64,000 nucleotides of DNA, from contig JAJTEM010000006.1 of the NCBI GenBank assembly GCA_021299735.1, forward strand, positions 62,001 to 126,000, written 5' to 3'. This document shows, in pieces, positions 25,599-33,654 of the stretch (within the stretch, counting starts at the first letter, position 1; each line of letters starts with the position of its first letter). The position numbers and the translations under genes were made by a program. Under the pieces are notes generated by a model. The model was not told the DNA's origin and searched no databases. It saw only the letters and a list, made by a program, of their open reading frames with translations. This DNA is from Burkholderiales bacterium (lineage in GTDB: Bacteria > Pseudomonadota > Gammaproteobacteria > Burkholderiales > Burkholderiaceae_B).

Positions 25599-27368
25599 AT
25601 GTCAGCACGTCCCGACGAGGCAGCCCCAAAGGTGTCGCCCGAACAATTCAATGGTTTTGTCAGCAAAGAAGCGCAGGAGCTTTTTGAGTCTCGTTATTGG
25701 ACTAAAAGCTACCCCCCAGGCGTGAGTGGCGACATGCCGCCACTGCGCTACACCAGCATGCTTGAACTGGTGGCCGAGTGCCTGAAAAAGTATGCAGACC
25801 GGCCTGCCTTTGTTTCTGCGGGTACGGAGTTCTCTTACAAGCAGGTTGACGACATGTCTGACCAGTTTGCGGGTTACCTGAAGTCGATTGGCGTGAAAGC
25901 AGGCGACGTAGTTGCCATTATGCTGCCCAACTGTGTTCAATTCCCTGTGTGCTTCGTGGGTGCCATGAAGCTGGGTTGTACGCTGACCAACGTCAACCCC
26001 CTGTACACCGTGCGCGAATTGAATCACCAGTTGAAAGATTCTGGCGCAACCACCATTGTGGTGTTTGAAAACTTTGCCAACACCTTGCAGCAATCGCTTG
26101 AAGGTACCAAGGTGAAAAACATTGTGATTACCCAGCTGGGCGATTTGCTGGGTGGTTTGAAAGGCTTCATCGTCAACTTCGTGATGCGCAAAATCAAGAA
26201 GATGGTGCCTGCTTACAACTTACCCCAAGCTGTGCCCATCAAAAAAGCACTGGCTGCAGGCAAAGGTGTGTCGTACCCCAAGCCCAGCCCCAAGCTTGAT
26301 GATGTGGCCTTGCTGCAGTACACAGGCGGCACTACCGGTGTATCCAAAGGCGCCATGCTGACTCAGCGCAACCTGATGAGCAACATGGAACAAGGCCTGG
26401 CCTGGATGAGTGAAGCCATCGGCAAAGAACCAATTTGCGTGGTCACCATGCTGCCGCTATACCACATTTACGCATTGGCCGTGAACTGCATGTTGTTCAT
26501 GACCTTCGGCGCCCGCAACATTTTGATTGCCAACCCCCGCGATGTGGGCACCGTGATGAAGGTGCTGCGCAAAGAAAAATTCCATGTGATCACAGCAGTG
26601 AACACACTGTTCAACGCATTCCTGAACAACCAAGAATTCTGCAGCCGCGATTTCTCGGACATGAAGTTTGCAATGAGCGGTGGTATGGCCCTGCAACAGC
26701 CTATCGCCGAGCGTTGGTACAAGGTAACTGGTTGTGCAATTTCCGAAGGTTTCGGCATGACCGAGACCTCACCCGTAGTTACCGTGCCCCCGCTGCATGG
26801 CGTTGAGCGCCCTGCATTCCGCGGCAACGTGGGCTTGCCAATTCCCGGCACCGAAGTGCGCTTGAAGCGCGACGATGGCCTGTGGGCCGGTTTGAACGAG
26901 CCTGGTGAAATTTGTGTGCGTGGCCCGCAGGTGATGCTGGGTTACCTCAACCGCCCAGAGGAAACTGCCAAGACCATCGACAAAGATGGCTGGCTGGCCA
27001 CTGGCGACATTGGCACCATGGACGAGCAGGGCTTCGTGAAGATTGTGGACCGCAAGAAAGACATGATCATTGTAAGTGGCTTTAATGTGTTCCCCAATGA
27101 AATTGAAGACGTGGTTGCCCAACACCCTGGCGTACTGGAATGCGGCGTGGTGGGTGTGCCCGACCCGGTTACCGGTGAGAAAGTGAAGCTGGTGGTGGTG
27201 AAAAAAGACGTCAGCGTAACCAAAGAAGATTTGATTGCGCACTGCCGGCAAAACCTGACTGGTTACAAAATTCCATCGTTCGTGGAATTCCGCGACGAGT
27301 TACCCAAAACACCTGTGGGCAAAATTTTGCGCCGCGAACTTCGCGACAAGCCGAAAGAAACAGCGTAA
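25599..27368 (+). CDS. fadD: Long-chain fatty-acid-CoA ligase (FadD-like)
   Basis: A 589-residue AMP-forming acyl-CoA synthetase that activates fatty acids for beta-oxidation. Motifs: the P-loop-like LLQYTGGTTGVSKGAMLT, EGFGMTETSPVV, the adenylate-binding WLATGDIGTMDEQGFVKIVDRKKDMIIVSGFNVFPNEIEDV block, and the terminal KTPVGKILRRELR with the catalytic Lys. The ATG at 25599 has a caggaga site and is chosen over the in-frame start at 25563. It supplies the substrate for FadE and FadB encoded at 18-22.7 kb, and possibly takes over products of the AlkB-type hydroxylase. Confidence 0.95.
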   Translation: MSARPDEAAPKVSPEQFNGFVSKEAQELFESRYWTKSYPPGVSGDMPPLRYTSMLELVAECLKKYADRPAFVSAGTEFSYKQVDDMSDQFAGYLKSIGVKAGDVVAIMLPNCVQFPVCFVGAMKLGCTLTNVNPLYTVRELNHQLKDSGATTIVVFENFANTLQQSLEGTKVKNIVITQLGDLLGGLKGFIVNFVMRKIKKMVPAYNLPQAVPIKKALAAGKGVSYPKPSPKLDDVALLQYTGGTTGVSKGAMLTQRNLMSNMEQGLAWMSEAIGKEPICVVTMLPLYHIYALAVNCMLFMTFGARNILIANPRDVGTVMKVLRKEKFHVITAVNTLFNAFLNNQEFCSRDFSDMKFAMSGGMALQQPIAERWYKVTGCAISEGFGMTETSPVVTVPPLHGVERPAFRGNVGLPIPGTEVRLKRDDGLWAGLNEPGEICVRGPQVMLGYLNRPEETAKTIDKDGWLATGDIGTMDEQGFVKIVDRKKDMIIVSGFNVFPNEIEDVVAQHPGVLECGVVGVPDPVTGEKVKLVVVKKDVSVTKEDLIAHCRQNLTGYKIPSFVEFRDELPKTPVGKILRRELRDKPKETA

Positions 27369-27383
27369 GCAAAACAGTTCAAC

Positions 27384-27416
27384 AAAAAAGCCACCTTCGC
27401 AGGTGGCTTTTTTTTA
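27384..27416. terminator. Bidirectional intrinsic terminator
   Basis: The arms gccacct and aggtggc enclose tcgc, with an A-run before and eight T after. It separates the convergent fadD and OmpA-lipoprotein genes. Confidence 0.9.
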
Positions 27417-27422
27417 TTCTAC

Positions 27423-28091
27423 TTAGTTGCGCACGTACATTTCCACACGGCGGTTTTGGGCTCGGCCCGCTTCTGTGTCGTTGCTGGCCACTGGGAAGCT
27501 CTCGCCCAAACCAGCGGCGGTTAGGCGTGCACTTGAAATGCCTTTGGCTGTGAGAAAGTTGGTGACCGACTGCGCGCGGCGTACGGACAGTTCCTGGTTG
27601 TATTGGTCACTGCCAGTGCTGTCGGTGTAGCCGATTACGCACACAATGGTGTTGGGGTTGTCTCGCAGCGTGGCTGCGATTTGGTCTAGCGTGCCCGCGA
27701 ATTGCGACTTCACATCGCTTTTGTTGGTGTCAAACAGCGCAGCGCCGGGAATGTCGAGCATCACCGAGCCGTCGCGTTGTTCGCGCACAGCAATTTGACT
27801 TCCGACCAGGTAACCGAACAAACCGCCCAGAGCCGCGCCGCGCACGGTGTCTTTGCCATCAATACTGTTACCCACGATTGCACCACCAATAGCGCCTACG
27901 GCAGTGCCAATTGCTGTTTTGGTGTTGTCCACTTTGCGTTCAGGTGCCATGGGGCAGCCAGCCACAGCAACAGGTGACCCTGGAGCTGCTTGTTGCGGGG
28001 CTTGGGGGCGTTGATAAAGACCGCCGCCGTTGCTTGCGCAGCCTGCCGCGAAAAGGGTAAGGGCAATCGCTGAAAGTTTGAATGTGTTCAT
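27423..28091 (-). CDS. OmpA-family lipoprotein with glycine zipper (YiaD-like)
   Basis: A 222-residue outer-membrane lipoprotein. The signal peptide ends in the lipobox FAAGC with Cys at about 19. Residues 65-105 form glycine-zipper helices (GTAVGAIGGAIVGNSIDG and GAALGGLFGYLVGSQIA). The C-terminal OmpA domain binds peptidoglycan and shows GYTDSTGSDQYNQELSVRRAQSVTNFL and the RRVEMYV end. It anchors the outer membrane to the cell wall. It is divergent from the lrgA gene. Confidence 0.93.
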   Translation of the reverse strand: MNTFKLSAIALTLFAAGCASNGGGLYQRPQAPQQAAPGSPVAVAGCPMAPERKVDNTKTAIGTAVGAIGGAIVGNSIDGKDTVRGAALGGLFGYLVGSQIAVREQRDGSVMLDIPGAALFDTNKSDVKSQFAGTLDQIAATLRDNPNTIVCVIGYTDSTGSDQYNQELSVRRAQSVTNFLTAKGISSARLTAAGLGESFPVASNDTEAGRAQNRRVEMYVRN

Positions 28092-28162
28092 GGTGTATTC
28101 CTTGTGTTTTGTTCTTGAACGTCTACTGTCAGTCTCATTCTAACGGCTTAAGCTTTTTCAGG

Positions 28163-28192
28163 TTGACTATAAAAAATTCATGGCGCTACACT
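28163..28192 (+). promoter_or_regulatory. Possible sigma-70 promoter before the lrgA gene
   Basis: TTGACT and TACACT are separated by 18 bases. If it is used, transcription would begin near 28199, which would favour a start codon at or after 28198; the match could also be chance. Confidence 0.3.
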
Positions 28193-28581
28193 GCAATATG
28201 CTTAAGTCTCTCACAATACTTCTTGCCTTCCAGGCTTTGGGCGAATTGCTCAGCTTTGCCTTGTTTTCTTCTATCCCTGGCCCCGTGTTGGGGCTGATTG
28301 CATTGCTGGTTTTTTTCTTCGTAAAAGGTGGCGTACCTGCCGATATTGAAACCACAGCCAATGTATTTACTGCCAACCTGGGTTTGTTGTTCGTGCCTGC
28401 AGCTGTGGGGGTGGTTGTATTTTGGCCGGTGTTGGCAGAATTTGGTTTGATCATTCTGATCACTTTGCTGGTCAGCGTGGTGCTTACTTTGGTATGCACC
28501 GCCTGGCTGCTTGATCAATTGGCAGCCCGCTTTATGCCGGGCAATGTCAGTGAGAACGCCGAGGGTAACAAACATGAGTGA
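28180..28581 (+). CDS. lrgA: CidA/LrgA family membrane protein
   Basis: A small, four-segment inner-membrane protein (133 residues) of the holin-like CidA/LrgA family, with FQALGELLSF and the IPGPVLGLIALLVFFF signature. These proteins act with LrgB in murein hydrolase control or, in newer work, in pyruvate uptake. The start could be ATG 28180 or ATG 28198; the latter gives a more typical N-terminus (MLKSLTILLAFQ). Its stop overlaps the start of the lrgB gene. Confidence 0.9.
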   Translation: MALHCNMLKSLTILLAFQALGELLSFALFSSIPGPVLGLIALLVFFFVKGGVPADIETTANVFTANLGLLFVPAAVGVVVFWPVLAEFGLIILITLLVSVVLTLVCTAWLLDQLAARFMPGNVSENAEGNKHE

Positions 28582-29339
28582 TCAACATGAATGAGTCCGC
28601 CCGCCGCGTTCTGGAGCTTCCGGAAATTTGGGTTTACTTAAGCGGCAACCCACTGAGCGCACTATTTCTAACCCTTCTGGCTTATCAGCTTGGCCTGTGG
28701 TGCTACAAAAAAAGTGGGCAACATCCTTTTACAAACCCGGTGTTAATTGCTGTGCTGTTGCTGGCAGCGTTTCTGCAAATTACCGGCTTAAGTTATCAAC
28801 AGTATTTCGAGGGTGCCCAGTTTGTGCATTTCTTGCTGGGTACTGCAACCGTGGCTTTGGCTGTGCCAATTTATCAGGGGCTAACGGCCGTGAAAGGGCA
28901 AACTATTCGCACGTTGGTTTTGTTAAGTGCGGCCTTGTTGGTGGGTGGGGCTGTGTCTATTGGCAGTGCCTTGGGTACGGCATACCTGCTGGGGGCCAAC
29001 CTGGATATTGTTCAAAGCTTGTGGGCAAAATCGGTCACGGCGCCTATCGCTATGGGGGTTAGTGAACGTATTGGCGCATCGCCCACGCTAACAGCTTTGT
29101 TTGCGATCGTCACCGGAATTCTGGGGGCTGCCGTAGGCAGCTGGCTGTTCAATTCAATGGGCTTGAAGCGCTGGTGGGTGCGTGGCTTTACCATGGGTTT
29201 GGCAGCGCATGGTATTGGTACGGCAAGGGCATTTTCAGTGCATCCCGAGGCGGGGCGTTATGCCAGCCTGGGTATGGGTTTGCATGGTATTTTTGGAGCG
29301 CTTTTAATTCCGTGGGTGTATGGGTTTTTCGCAAGCTAA
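28578..29339 (+). CDS. lrgB: LrgB/CidB family membrane protein
   Basis: A 253-residue inner-membrane protein with about seven helices. LrgB signatures are visible: FLLGTATVALAVPIYQ, SVTAPIAMGVSERIGASPTLTALFAI and the HGIGTARAF block. The start is a GTG overlapping the lrgA stop, or the ATG at 28587. The pair forms a two-gene operon; the partner function is as given for LrgA. Confidence 0.92.
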   Translation: MINMNESARRVLELPEIWVYLSGNPLSALFLTLLAYQLGLWCYKKSGQHPFTNPVLIAVLLLAAFLQITGLSYQQYFEGAQFVHFLLGTATVALAVPIYQGLTAVKGQTIRTLVLLSAALLVGGAVSIGSALGTAYLLGANLDIVQSLWAKSVTAPIAMGVSERIGASPTLTALFAIVTGILGAAVGSWLFNSMGLKRWWVRGFTMGLAAHGIGTARAFSVHPEAGRYASLGMGLHGIFGALLIPWVYGFFAS

Positions 29340-29358
29340 TCACACCCATACCAAAAGC

Positions 29359-29517
29359 TTAAAAGCAGGCTGCCCAGGCCGCCACGTAAACAGCCCGCAT
29401 GTCGGGGCTGCAGTAGCCCAGCATTACTAACAGCGCAAACACAACAACAACCGCTTTGCCCCAAGTTGGCATTAGTGGGGCTTGTGGTTTATTGGTGGGT
29501 GCCTTATCCGGCTGCAT
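29359..29517 (-). CDS. Small 52-aa single-span membrane protein, overlapping the MFS gene
   Basis: The ATG lies inside the last codons of the MFS transporter gene (overlap 14 bases), so translation may be coupled. The product has a hydrophilic Pro/Lys-rich head of about 18 residues, one hydrophobic span (AVVVVFALLVMLGYC) and a short tail ending in AAWAACF. No family is recognised. Its support is the overlap arrangement, the membrane-like composition and the use of the whole gap before the lrgB gene. Confidence 0.45.
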   Translation of the reverse strand: MQPDKAPTNKPQAPLMPTWGKAVVVVFALLVMLGYCSPDMRAVYVAAWAACF

Positions 29518-30799
29518 GTTGTGCTCTGGGTTCATTGGGTGTTGCGCTTTTTTCTTGTATGGGCCAGTTTACCGCAGCCGCAATTGCGCTTAAAGCCACA
29601 CAAATCCACCACACCAGTGTGTAGCTGCCCGTGGCATCGAATAACAGGCCACCCAGCCAGCCACCCACAAAAGCACCAATTTGGTGGAACATAAACACAA
29701 GGCCACCCAGCATGGACAGGTTTTTCACCCCAAACATGGCTGACACGGTGCCCGTGGTCAACGGCACAGTTGATAACCACAGCACTCCCATGCAGGCTGC
29801 GAACAAATACACGCTCCAGGTGCTCAAAGGCGCCAGTACAAAGGCCACAATCAACAAGCCACGCAAGCTATAAATGCCGCTCAGCAACATGGGCTTTCTG
29901 AATTTTCCACCCCACAAACCGGCCAGGTAGCTGCCCAGAATATTGAACAGACCAATCAAGGCCAATGCTGTACTTCCAGCGCTGGCGGGTATGCCGCTGT
30001 CTTGCAGGTAGCTTGGAAGGTGTACGCTAATAAACAATATCTGAAAGCCGCACACAAAATACCCTACGCTGAGCATTAAAAAAGCGCGGTGTCGCATTGC
30101 TTGTCCCAGACTGGCCCACATGCCCAATTCTTTTTGCTCGCCCAGTTCCCTTTGCCTGGCCGAAGAGTTGAGGTTTTCGGCACTGCAGCGTGCATCGTCA
30201 GTTTTTAGGGTCTTGGCTTTTTTGGGTTCAATCAATTGCCAGGCCAAAACCACAATAATTACGGCAACACAGGCCATTATGCTGAGTGCGTAAGACCAAC
30301 CAACCTGGTTGATTAAAAACAGCCCACCGGGTAAAAAAGCAAACTGCCCGAGAGAGCCCAAAGCCATTGAAATACCCATGGCCATGCTGCGTTTTTCAGG
30401 GGGCATGGCGCGGCTTACCGCACCAAATACCACCGGGAAGGTGGTGCCGCTTAAACCCAGGCCTATGAGAATGCCAGCGCTTAAGGTCAGCATGCCGGGG
30501 CTTTCAACCGTGGCCATTAAAAACAAACCCAATGTGTACATGGCACCACCAAGAATCATGGTAATGGCCGAACCCAGGCGATCAGCCATTCTGCCGACAA
30601 ACGGTTGTGCTACCCCCCACACCAGGTTTTGCATGGCAATTGAAAAGGCGAATACTTCACGACCCCATTCGTTGCTCAAACTCATGGGTTGTAAAAAAAG
30701 CCCGAATGAATGCCGTATGCCCAGCGAGATGGTCATGATGAACGCGCCGCACCACAATATGGTGAGTGGTGATACTGCCTTGTGGGGTGGTATTTTCAT
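29504..30799 (-). CDS. MFS transporter
   Basis: A 431-residue major facilitator with twelve predicted spans, containing the loop motif GRMADRLGS between spans 2 and 3. A hydrophilic central loop of about 40 residues (near 195-235) precedes span 7. The substrate is unknown; the N-terminus (HSFGLFLQPMS) recalls oxalate/formate or monocarboxylate-type members of the family. The small membrane ORF at 29359-29517 overlaps its 3' end. Confidence 0.92.
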   Translation of the reverse strand: MKIPPHKAVSPLTILWCGAFIMTISLGIRHSFGLFLQPMSLSNEWGREVFAFSIAMQNLVWGVAQPFVGRMADRLGSAITMILGGAMYTLGLFLMATVESPGMLTLSAGILIGLGLSGTTFPVVFGAVSRAMPPEKRSMAMGISMALGSLGQFAFLPGGLFLINQVGWSYALSIMACVAVIIVVLAWQLIEPKKAKTLKTDDARCSAENLNSSARQRELGEQKELGMWASLGQAMRHRAFLMLSVGYFVCGFQILFISVHLPSYLQDSGIPASAGSTALALIGLFNILGSYLAGLWGGKFRKPMLLSGIYSLRGLLIVAFVLAPLSTWSVYLFAACMGVLWLSTVPLTTGTVSAMFGVKNLSMLGGLVFMFHQIGAFVGGWLGGLLFDATGSYTLVWWICVALSAIAAAVNWPIQEKSATPNEPRAQHAAG

Positions 30800-30800
30800 G

Positions 30801-30998
30801 GTATGTGTTTATTAAGGTTTGATGTAAGCAAAGCGTTGTTGGGTTGCCGTTGGTGTAGGTGTGATACACCACTTTAGAGGTACCGTCCTGGGGGCTGATT
30901 CATTTCTCGGGTACCACGCTTTGTGCGTTGGCACTACTTAGGTTCAGCATGCTCGCAAGCCACGCCAGCAGGGCATTTTTGCCAAAAAATACTTGCAT
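30801..30998 (-). pseudogene. Remnant of a small secreted (DsrE-like) protein gene
   Basis: From ATG 30998 a signal-peptide-like start (MQVFFGKNALLAWLASMLNL, then SSANAQ) reads to a TGA at 30900. In the same frame beyond the stop comes DGTSKVVYHTYTNGNPTTL, which recalls the KVVYHxN...ALRNIxNH start of periplasmic DsrE-family proteins. The homology ends before the MFS gene at 30799. I read this as a stop-interrupted, truncated remnant; apart from it the 30800-31127 gap holds only the secretin promoter region. Confidence 0.35.
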
Positions 30999-31127
30999 TC
31001 GTGTCTCTGGTTTCGATTGATGAATTCCTTTCTCTACCACGTCATGGTGGGGTTGTTGAGATGACTCCTTAGAGGGATGTTTAACCCATGCGTTGATCAG
31101 ATACTAGTTGGACCAGAGTTGCAAAGG

Positions 31128-32801
31128 ATGAGCAAAATTATGAACCCCAACACCGCATTAAACACCGTTTCGGCGGTGAGTAAAATTGGTGTTTACGTGG
31201 CCGTGGCCTTGGGCGCTGTTGCTTGTTCTGCCTTGAATCCGAACGGGGAAATGAAGTCATTCAAAAGCAAGATTAAGCCGCCAGAACTGACTGCACCTGA
31301 CATCACTGATTCAAGCGGTACTGTTTCGCAGCGAACCCTTCCAATTGAGCGTTTGCCTTCGGATACTTTCTGGGTACGCCCCCAGATGTCGGCGGGGCAG
31401 TTACCCTACGTGCAGGTCAGAAACTTGTCTGTGACTGAGCGGGGATTGTTCGATGTATTGCAAATCATTTTCGCTGAAACCAACCTGCCACTGAGTTTTG
31501 AAGGCGGTGCCGATGCGGCGTCCCGCTATGGCGTTGTCACTCTGAATAACCTGAATGGTGATTTGTCCAGCGTGATGAATCAGCTTGGCGAGATCATGGG
31601 TTTTTTCTGGACGGTCTCTGATTCTGGCGTGCTGCGCATCATGCCTGAGCAACAATTTGTTGTGACCATGCCCCCAGTGTTGAATGAAGACAGCATGGCT
31701 GGTGTTACCAACACCATGCAGTATCTTGGCGCAAAAGATGTTTACCTGGATCGAATCAATCGTTCGCTGGTATTTCGGGCTAACCGCCGCGCTTTGAACG
31801 ACATAAAAAGTTACATGGAGAAAGCTCGTGCAACCCGCTCCCTGATTGTGTACGACATGAACGTGTTGCAGGTTGATTTGAATGACACCTCCAACATGGG
31901 TATTCGTTGGGAGCTATACAAAACCGGAACCGGTATTAATACAGCACCCGATTCCGGAATTGTTGGTGGCAGTGCAAGCCCGGATCTAAGCCGGGTAACC
32001 CAGGTAAGCCGCTCCTCAACAGGTATTGAAACACTTATTTTTGGCGAGAATTTCTCGACCAATTTTTTACTGGATTTTCTGCGTTCTCAGGGGGATGTAA
32101 AAACACTAAGCCAACCCAAGATTGGCCTGATGAATGGCACCAACGGTAACATCCGTGTAGGGCAGTCCACTACATTTGTTTCCCGTGTGGGCTCACAAAT
32201 TGTGAACGGTGTTGCGCAATCAACTGCCGATACGCAAAACCTGCGCACGGGTCTTGAGGTCTCGCTAACAGGCGAGTCTCATGACTCCACAATTTATACC
32301 CGAATCAATATTTCAATCACTGAACTGTTGGCCTTGAAGCGTTTTACTGCGCTGGGTGTTGATTTAAATCTGCCAGAAGTGGCGGATCGAGAATTGAAAA
32401 CCCAGGTGCGCTGCAGGCCAGGCGACACGATTTTATTGGGCGGAATAACCGTGTCGCGTGCCCAAGACGACTCGCAGGAAGGTTTGGGTATTTTCAGTAA
32501 AGTGAAGAGTACCAAGCAAACTGAATTGGTGGTGACTATTCGACCGCGCCTGTTGATGTTTGATGATCCCCAACAGGCAGCCCAAAACTTTCGAACCGAA
32601 CCACGCATTGAACCGGCCGTTCGCAAAGAAAAGCCCTTGCTGCCGGTTGAGCCCAAACAAACGCCGGAAATCGAAGTTGATCCTGTTGCACAACAGCAGC
32701 TAGCACCCGAAAAGCCTGGAGCACTGCGTTTGTCCATGCGACTGGGAACAACTCCACGGCCTGCTCAAATGTTGTCTAAGCTTGGCCAAGTAAAACCCTG
32801 A
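31128..32801 (+). CDS. pilN: PilN-type secretin of a type IVb pilus
   Basis: The outer-membrane channel of the pilus. It has a signal sequence with a lipoprotein-like end (LGAVAC), short N-domains, and the secretin core with VKTLSQPKIGLMNGTNGNIRVGQ. It ends with LPEVADRELKTQVRCRPGDTILLGGI and EGLGIF, typical of PilN secretins. ATG 31128 or ATG 31140 is likely; the in-frame ATG at 31077 lacks a spaced ribosome site and would spoil the signal peptide. A Pro/Gln-rich tail of about 75 residues follows the secretin domain. It is the first gene of the pilus operon. Confidence 0.9.
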   Translation: MSKIMNPNTALNTVSAVSKIGVYVAVALGAVACSALNPNGEMKSFKSKIKPPELTAPDITDSSGTVSQRTLPIERLPSDTFWVRPQMSAGQLPYVQVRNLSVTERGLFDVLQIIFAETNLPLSFEGGADAASRYGVVTLNNLNGDLSSVMNQLGEIMGFFWTVSDSGVLRIMPEQQFVVTMPPVLNEDSMAGVTNTMQYLGAKDVYLDRINRSLVFRANRRALNDIKSYMEKARATRSLIVYDMNVLQVDLNDTSNMGIRWELYKTGTGINTAPDSGIVGGSASPDLSRVTQVSRSSTGIETLIFGENFSTNFLLDFLRSQGDVKTLSQPKIGLMNGTNGNIRVGQSTTFVSRVGSQIVNGVAQSTADTQNLRTGLEVSLTGESHDSTIYTRINISITELLALKRFTALGVDLNLPEVADRELKTQVRCRPGDTILLGGITVSRAQDDSQEGLGIFSKVKSTKQTELVVTIRPRLLMFDDPQQAAQNFRTEPRIEPAVRKEKPLLPVEPKQTPEIEVDPVAQQQLAPEKPGALRLSMRLGTTPRPAQMLSKLGQVKP

Positions 32802-32808
32802 GGTCAGT

Positions 32809-33633
32809 ATGAAACAAGTCATTCAGCCCGGTTTGATATTTCTGTTGCTTGCGGGCACGTTGCCCGCCTGCGTATATGGCCAGACGATTGCCAATCCTTT
32901 GATTCGTCCTGCTCTTTTAACAGAAAGCGGTCAACCCTCAACCCCTGCATCAGCCACAGGAAATTCTTCACAAGTCGAATCCCAGCAGGGCGATTCCGAG
33001 GAGCTTCGTCGTCAGGCCGCTCGGCGAATTACCCAGGAGGATTTGAATATTCAGCAACAGGCGTTGAATTCTCCTGTGGTGCCGATTGGATTGGTCAATC
33101 TTTTTTCCAATATGCAGGTGACAGCGCATATTCAAAACGCAATCGTCATGCGCAAAGTCAGCAATGAACAGGTGCAGGCTCCGGTGGTTGCGGCAAGTCC
33201 ACCAAGTACAAATGGCCAGCCAGCGCAAGAAGCTCAGTCAAGTGCTGTTAAAAATGTGTCCCGTTCAACAGCTGTTATTCGCCTTCGTGTTGGTCAGGTA
33301 GTTAATGTGGCTGGTTATTCGGTGCGTGCCAAGGTGACTGGTCAGGATGTAACAGTGGATTGGTTAAGCGACAAAGGCAGCTGGGTTAATGTATTTTTCG
33401 GCGCGCTTGAATCGAGCAACGGCGGAATAGCTCAGGTGCCGACCGATTCGCAACTGCTAGAAGTTGATACCGAAGCCTTCGATTACCTCGTTCCGAAGTT
33501 GAACAGGCAGACGTTTTCATCGAACGCCCCAGGTGGTAATCAGCAAGGCAATTTTGGTTCAGGCTTTGGCGGTGGTGGTGGGGTAAACCAGGGGTTTGGT
33601 CAACCCGGTTTTGGCTCATCAGCGCCTTTCTAG
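32809..33633 (+). CDS. PilP-like pilus periplasmic protein
   Basis: A 274-residue protein with a signal peptide (hydrophobic core GLIFLLLAGTLPAC). A Ser/Gln-rich linker leads to a small beta domain around IRLRVGQVVNVAGYSVRAKVTGQDVTVDW, which resembles the PilP/GspC domain that connects the secretin to the inner-membrane complex. The C-terminus is a Gly/Phe/Gln tail. The stop of the secretin gene is 8 bases upstream and the ATPase gene follows after 21 bases. Confidence 0.7.
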   Translation: MKQVIQPGLIFLLLAGTLPACVYGQTIANPLIRPALLTESGQPSTPASATGNSSQVESQQGDSEELRRQAARRITQEDLNIQQQALNSPVVPIGLVNLFSNMQVTAHIQNAIVMRKVSNEQVQAPVVAASPPSTNGQPAQEAQSSAVKNVSRSTAVIRLRVGQVVNVAGYSVRAKVTGQDVTVDWLSDKGSWVNVFFGALESSNGGIAQVPTDSQLLEVDTEAFDYLVPKLNRQTFSSNAPGGNQQGNFGSGFGGGGGVNQGFGQPGFGSSAPF

Positions 33634-33654
33634 CAGCGAGCACGGCAGCACACC

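Noticed and set aside
30309..30815. Plus-strand ORF of 168 codons
   Set aside because: Antisense of the MFS gene, with no signature of its own.
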